Below are positions 60,999 through 64,000 of a DNA stretch of 64,000 bases, piece after piece; position 1 is the stretch's first letter, and each line of letters begins with the position of its first letter. Both the position numbers and the translations under genes were made by a program. Under the pieces are notes generated by a model. It saw only the letters and a list, made by a program, of their open reading frames with translations. It had not been told where the DNA came from and made no database searches. Origin of the DNA: Natrialba taiwanensis DSM 12281. GTDB taxonomy: Archaea; Halobacteriota; Halobacteria; Halobacteriales; Natrialbaceae. The DNA lies in the NCBI RefSeq assembly GCF_000337595.1, contig NZ_AOIL01000067.1, positions 159,206-223,205 of the forward strand. The letters run 5' to 3'.

Positions 60999-62113
60999 GA
61001 GTGGGACTCACCCCGTGTTGTCGGCGAGTACGGCTGTGGCGTCGTCCGCTCGTGCTCCCCCGCCGGCGCTTGCGGGTCGTACTCCGTCCCACCGTTCTCC
61101 CGGATCGCTGCCGGTTCTGAACTCGATCCGTCGGCGTTCGAGAGCCGAGCCGTCCGTTCGTCTTCGATTCGAGTATAGAGTTCTGCCGGCGTTCCGACCC
61201 AGCCGCCGAGTTCGAGCGCGCGTTCGACCAGCCACCGGTAGCAGTCGCGGTAGCCGGGGAACTCGCGGTCGTTGAAGAACCGGGGGTGCCAGAGCACCGT
61301 CATCACCGCGTCGTTGCGGACGGCATCGAGCAACAACCGTTCGCAGGTCCGTCGGGCGGCCGCCGGATTCGCGTCCGGATCGGGAAGCGCCTGGTCCATG
61401 ATCGTCAATGGGAAGACGATGAACTCGTCGTCGAAAGGTCGGATCGGATGATACCCGTTGTGGAACCCGCACTCGGTCGTCGATCCCAGACTCGTATCGT
61501 ACGCGAGTCCGAGGTCCCGATAGTGAGCCCAAGTGTCGGGAACGGAGAGCCGAAGGTGGTGTTGGCGGCCGCCCGTGATCGGATGCCCGAGGATGCTTTC
61601 GAGTTCAGTTTGCTCGACGTCGAGTCGGTCGCGGTCGTCGCGCGTGTGATAGGACCCGTGGAGGCCGACCTCCCAGCCGCCGCTATCGAGGTCCCTGATG
61701 ACGGTTGCGATGTCGTCGGCGTCAAGTCGATATCGGCCGAGGTGTTGCACCCAGTGTGCTGGGGAGAGCCACTCGCGTGGCGGCCGCGCCGCAAGCAAGT
61801 GTTGTTCGTTCAGGAAGTAAAACGCCGACCGGACGCCGAGGTCGTCCTCGAGCGCCATGATCTCCTCGAACTGCCAGTAGGGGTTTTCCGAGGAGAGTGC
61901 CGTTTGCAAGTGATAGCGCGGTCGCTCCCGGGTCGCGTAGTACAGCGACCGAACCCCCTTGTACGGGCGGTCCACATCGTGGGTGAGACAGAGGGCGAAC
62001 TCGGCGTCGTCGGGGAGAGTCCTGACGCGCGGGAAGTAATCGGTAGTAGCCGGTTGCTCACGGCCACACTCGCGCCTGGCCGGTGAGCGATGGCAACCAA
62101 TCGTGTCGCTCAT
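60995..62113 (-). CDS. Polysaccharide deacetylase (NodB-like), second copy
   Basis: A 372-residue NodB-type hydrolase. The metal and catalytic motifs are ALCLTHDVDRPYKGVRS (Asp-Val-Asp) and GLHGSYHTRDDRDRL with the zinc His pair. Other conserved stretches are SAFYFLNEQHLLAAR and MTVLWHPRFFNDREFPGY. This arrangement is closer to the deacetylases of exosortase-type loci than to the first copy, judged by eye. There is a 60-residue disordered C-terminal tail rich in Ser, Glu and Pro. The ATG at 62113 is chosen over the GTG at 62125. It is co-transcribed with the PGF-CTERM gene. Confidence 0.82.
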   Translation of the reverse strand: MSDTIGCHRSPARRECGREQPATTDYFPRVRTLPDDAEFALCLTHDVDRPYKGVRSLYYATRERPRYHLQTALSSENPYWQFEEIMALEDDLGVRSAFYFLNEQHLLAARPPREWLSPAHWVQHLGRYRLDADDIATVIRDLDSGGWEVGLHGSYHTRDDRDRLDVEQTELESILGHPITGGRQHHLRLSVPDTWAHYRDLGLAYDTSLGSTTECGFHNGYHPIRPFDDEFIVFPLTIMDQALPDPDANPAAARRTCERLLLDAVRNDAVMTVLWHPRFFNDREFPGYRDCYRWLVERALELGGWVGTPAELYTRIEDERTARLSNADGSSSEPAAIRENGGTEYDPQAPAGEHERTTPQPYSPTTRGESHS

Positions 62114-62219
62114 GCTGACCGACACTCACCGGAACCGATACGATAGTAAATGACAACATTACGCTCGCGTTGATTGTGCGGCTCTCCCGAACGATCGGTA
62201 CCGAGACCATACCCGGTCG

Positions 62220-62807
62220 TTAGCGACCGCTGGTGACGATTCGAACGCAGCCGCGCAGACACTCTCGGACGACCGGTGCGCCGTCGTAGAGCCACACCAG
62301 CGCCGCGATCCCGAGGAGCCCGAGCTGTGCCCACCGATACGCCGGCAACTCGCCCGCGAGCAATCGCGCCAGATACTGCCCGAACAAGCGTCTGAACTCG
62401 TTGACGAAGCCCGGGCTCGTACCAGCGGATTCGACGGTTTTGACGGGCCACAACAGAATGTCGAATCGAATCTGCCCGCCCCGGAAGTAGGTGTCGAGCA
62501 CGTCACCCGGCAAGTGCAACAGATACCCGAGGCCGAACGCGAGGCCGACGCGCGGTCGACCGGCCGACTGCGTGATCGCGCCGACGATGAGTGCAAGCGG
62601 AACCGCCATGAAAACCGAATGGCCGAGCGCGTAGCCCGCATCGAAAATTCCGAACTCCCAGGCCAGCGGCTTATCGATAATATCGGGGAGCACCGACGCG
62701 AACACGACGGCGAATGCTTCGAGTCCACCCGGCGAGCGCCGATACACGAGGTGGCTGCACAGTGAGTAGGCCAGATAGCCGACGATTGCGTGTTCCCATG
62801 GCCACAT
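62220..62807 (-). CDS. YdjM-type membrane-bound metal-dependent hydrolase
   Basis: A 195-residue integral membrane protein of the YdjM family (LexA-binding, inner membrane metal-dependent hydrolases). Metal-ligand candidates are in WEHAIVGYLAY (His6), VLPDIIDKPLAWE, GHSVFMAVPL and LLHLPGDVLDTYF. About four or five helices span the membrane. The reaction is unknown in archaea. It is a single gene at the end of the surface region, and shares no overlap with the deacetylase operon. Confidence 0.8.
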   Translation of the reverse strand: MWPWEHAIVGYLAYSLCSHLVYRRSPGGLEAFAVVFASVLPDIIDKPLAWEFGIFDAGYALGHSVFMAVPLALIVGAITQSAGRPRVGLAFGLGYLLHLPGDVLDTYFRGGQIRFDILLWPVKTVESAGTSPGFVNEFRRLFGQYLARLLAGELPAYRWAQLGLLGIAALVWLYDGAPVVRECLRGCVRIVTSGR

Positions 62808-62994
62808 CAGTGTACGTCAGCCACCTCGACCCGTTAGTTATGCAGCTGATAACCCGCTGTGCCAGCGGTTTCGTCACCGACTGCGGACGCCGACTTCCGC
62901 CCACCCGTCGTCGATGACTCCTGCCCACACAGCGTTTTCTCGGTCAGAAAAACCGGACCGTTTTTCATAACGATGCCGAAACTATCAGCTACCA

Positions 62995-63342
62995 GTGAGT
63001 GAGGATACCGATTTATCGACCGTTCTCTCGGTACTCGACGACGAGTACGCGCGAGAGATCCTCACGCATACGAGCGTCGAATCCATGTCTGCCAGTACAC
63101 TGAGTGACCGATGTGACGCGTCCCTCCCGACGATCTATCGGCGACTCGATCGTCTCGAGGAGTGTCGGCTCGTCACCGAGGAAACTGAACTCGCCCCGGA
63201 TGGTAACCACTACAGCGTCTACAGTGCGAACCTCGACCGACTTGAACTCTCACTCGAGGACGGGGCGTTCGATCTTGAATTGTCCTATCACGAGGAAGAC
63301 GTCGCCGACAAGTTCACCCGGATGTGGGAGGGAATGCGATGA
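62995..63342 (+). CDS. ArsR-like winged-helix regulator
   Basis: A 115-residue cytoplasmic protein. It is a winged helix: STVLSVLDDEYAREILTH, TSVESMSASTLSDRC, recognition helix DASLPTIYRRLDRLEECRLV, then a wing with TELAPDGNHYSVYSANL. The C-terminal helix is acidic. It matches the haloarchaeal two-gene pattern of a wHTH regulator with a small membrane protein, which overlaps it (ATGA). Start is GTG at 62995. Targets are unknown. Confidence 0.85.
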   Translation: MSEDTDLSTVLSVLDDEYAREILTHTSVESMSASTLSDRCDASLPTIYRRLDRLEECRLVTEETELAPDGNHYSVYSANLDRLELSLEDGAFDLELSYHEEDVADKFTRMWEGMR

Positions 63343-63650
63343 GCGACGAAGCCGTCCCGCTCACCGATGCGACGCTGTTCGAAGTATTCACCGTCGTGAG
63401 TCTCTTTCTCGTCGCCCTCTTCGGGACGGTTATCGCCTACCAGGCCTATCGCGGCTACCGTCGGAACGATGCCGAGTCAATGCTCTACCTTGCCATCGGA
63501 TTACTCTTGTTGACGCTTTGTCCGTTCCTCGTCAACATCGTCATCAATACGGCGACCGATATGGCACGTATCGTGACGGTCTTTGCTGAGAACCTGAGTC
63601 GCCTCCTCGGCCTCGTCGCGATCATGTACTCGCTGTACGGCCAGCATTGA
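63339..63650 (+). CDS. Small membrane protein, DUF7521-like, partner of the regulator
   Basis: A 103-residue protein with three helices: about 17-36, 48-66 and 79-95. Residues AYQAYRGYRRNDAESMLYLA form a basic cytoplasmic loop. The start ATG overlaps the regulator stop, implying a joint role, perhaps as sensor and regulator. I believe it is of the DUF7521 family. Function unknown. Confidence 0.75.
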   Translation: MSDEAVPLTDATLFEVFTVVSLFLVALFGTVIAYQAYRGYRRNDAESMLYLAIGLLLLTLCPFLVNIVINTATDMARIVTVFAENLSRLLGLVAIMYSLYGQH

Positions 63651-64000
63651 TTCACCGGGGTGATATCCTCCTCGCCGTTTACAGGTAGTAGCCGCTGCGA
63701 GTCACTGTACACTCGATCGGACGATTGTATCCCTCGTCTTTGTGCGCTCTTGCAGGATTTACACCCACTCTGACCGGCACAGACGGGGCTGGTGAATCGA
63801 GTTCAGTTTGCGAATCGGAACCAGGTTCAGTTGGCAGGGCCGAAGCGGGCGGGGAGCGCGACACAGACAGTGTGGACCCACTGTCGAGGGAAGTGGAGGT
63901 TGAGGGTGGGTGGGGTTCGAACGGGAAACACGGCGGGTTGTGGGGGTGGCCGTGCCGGGCTAGGGGCCCCGTTCGAATTAATTCAGGCAGAGGGGGACCA
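63651..64000. other. Gene-free stretch to the window edge
   Basis: One 61-codon minus frame (63679-63864) lacks convincing codon bias. The last 100 bases are G-rich and low in complexity. GGGGCCCC (63964-63971) is a palindrome and TTCGAATTAATTC follows. The word CGAGTTCAG occurs at 63798-63806. Nothing else is supported. Confidence 0.4.

Noticed and set aside
63652..63663. TCACC-GG-GGTGA as a terminator
   Set aside because: The loop would be two bases, too tight to fold, and no T run follows.
63679..63864. A 61-codon minus frame at the right edge
   Set aside because: No clear promoter, no recognisable protein, and weak coding bias.

Overview
The window is a haloarchaeal chromosome segment, most likely from the Natrialbaceae. 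The evidence is high G+C, very acidic proteins (long Asp/Glu tracts), twin-arginine signals on secreted proteins, a PGF-CTERM surface protein, HTH_10/Bat-type and FilR1-type regulators, an archaeal S-adenosylmethionine synthetase, and leaderless genes with TATA-like boxes about 25 bases before the start codon. Gene density is high and most genes read as ordinary chromosomal genes. No CRISPR array, rRNA, replication origin or intact insertion sequence was found.

Layout. 1-9.2 kb: a cut-off gene, a YbaK-like deacylase, a zinc ABC importer operon (znuA-znuC-znuB), an ADP-forming acyl-CoA synthetase coupled to a P-loop/DRTGG protein, a FilR1-like regulator and a PRC-barrel protein. 9.2-16.4 kb: a large nested palindrome, a TrkA-N/DHH protein, tRNA-Lys(CUU) with a duplicated 3' end, a Tat-exported beta-helix protein, a Bat-like regulator, an enoyl-CoA hydratase, and two proteins of unknown role. 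16.6-28.7 kb: housekeeping genes, namely a 39-residue membrane protein, pyrB-pyrI, a KaiC-like protein with a lost P-loop, a FKBP/SlyD chaperone, a CYTH protein, methionine adenosyltransferase, a frameshifted chemotaxis transducer, thiI, pyrD, and a cbtB-cbtA-ferredoxin operon. 28.9-37.5 kb: a nine-gene Mrp/Mnh-type cation/proton antiporter operon in the order E-F-G-(MbhDE-like)-B-C-D-(NuoL-like)-(second D-like), which follows the archaeal Mbh gene order rather than the bacterial Mrp order. 37.6-40.6 kb: a Tat-exported M14 carboxypeptidase, a tyrosine-recombinase-like protein without a recognisable catalytic tyrosine, and a small membrane protein.

40.6-62.8 kb is an accessory cell-surface region. 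It holds an alkaline-phosphatase-superfamily enzyme, two FemAB/GNAT-type transferases, a DUF1616 protein, a large polytopic membrane protein, a sugar oxidoreductase, a flippase, a second Tat beta-helix protein, two polysaccharide deacetylases, a family-4 glycosyltransferase, an alpha/alpha-toroid-like protein, a DUF354 protein, an alpha/beta hydrolase and a PGF-CTERM protein. The combination of FemAB-like proteins, deacetylases, glycosyltransferases and a sortase-type C-terminal signal resembles the exopolysaccharide loci linked to exosortase/PEP-CTERM in bacteria. It is the best candidate for an undescribed system here. The window ends with a winged-helix regulator paired with a small membrane protein.

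Across all regions a 9-base word, CTGAACTCG (complement CGAGTTCAG), recurs about 35 times on both strands, in genes and between them. Several copies use codons that are rare in such genomes. I consider this the most unusual sequence-level signal in the window.
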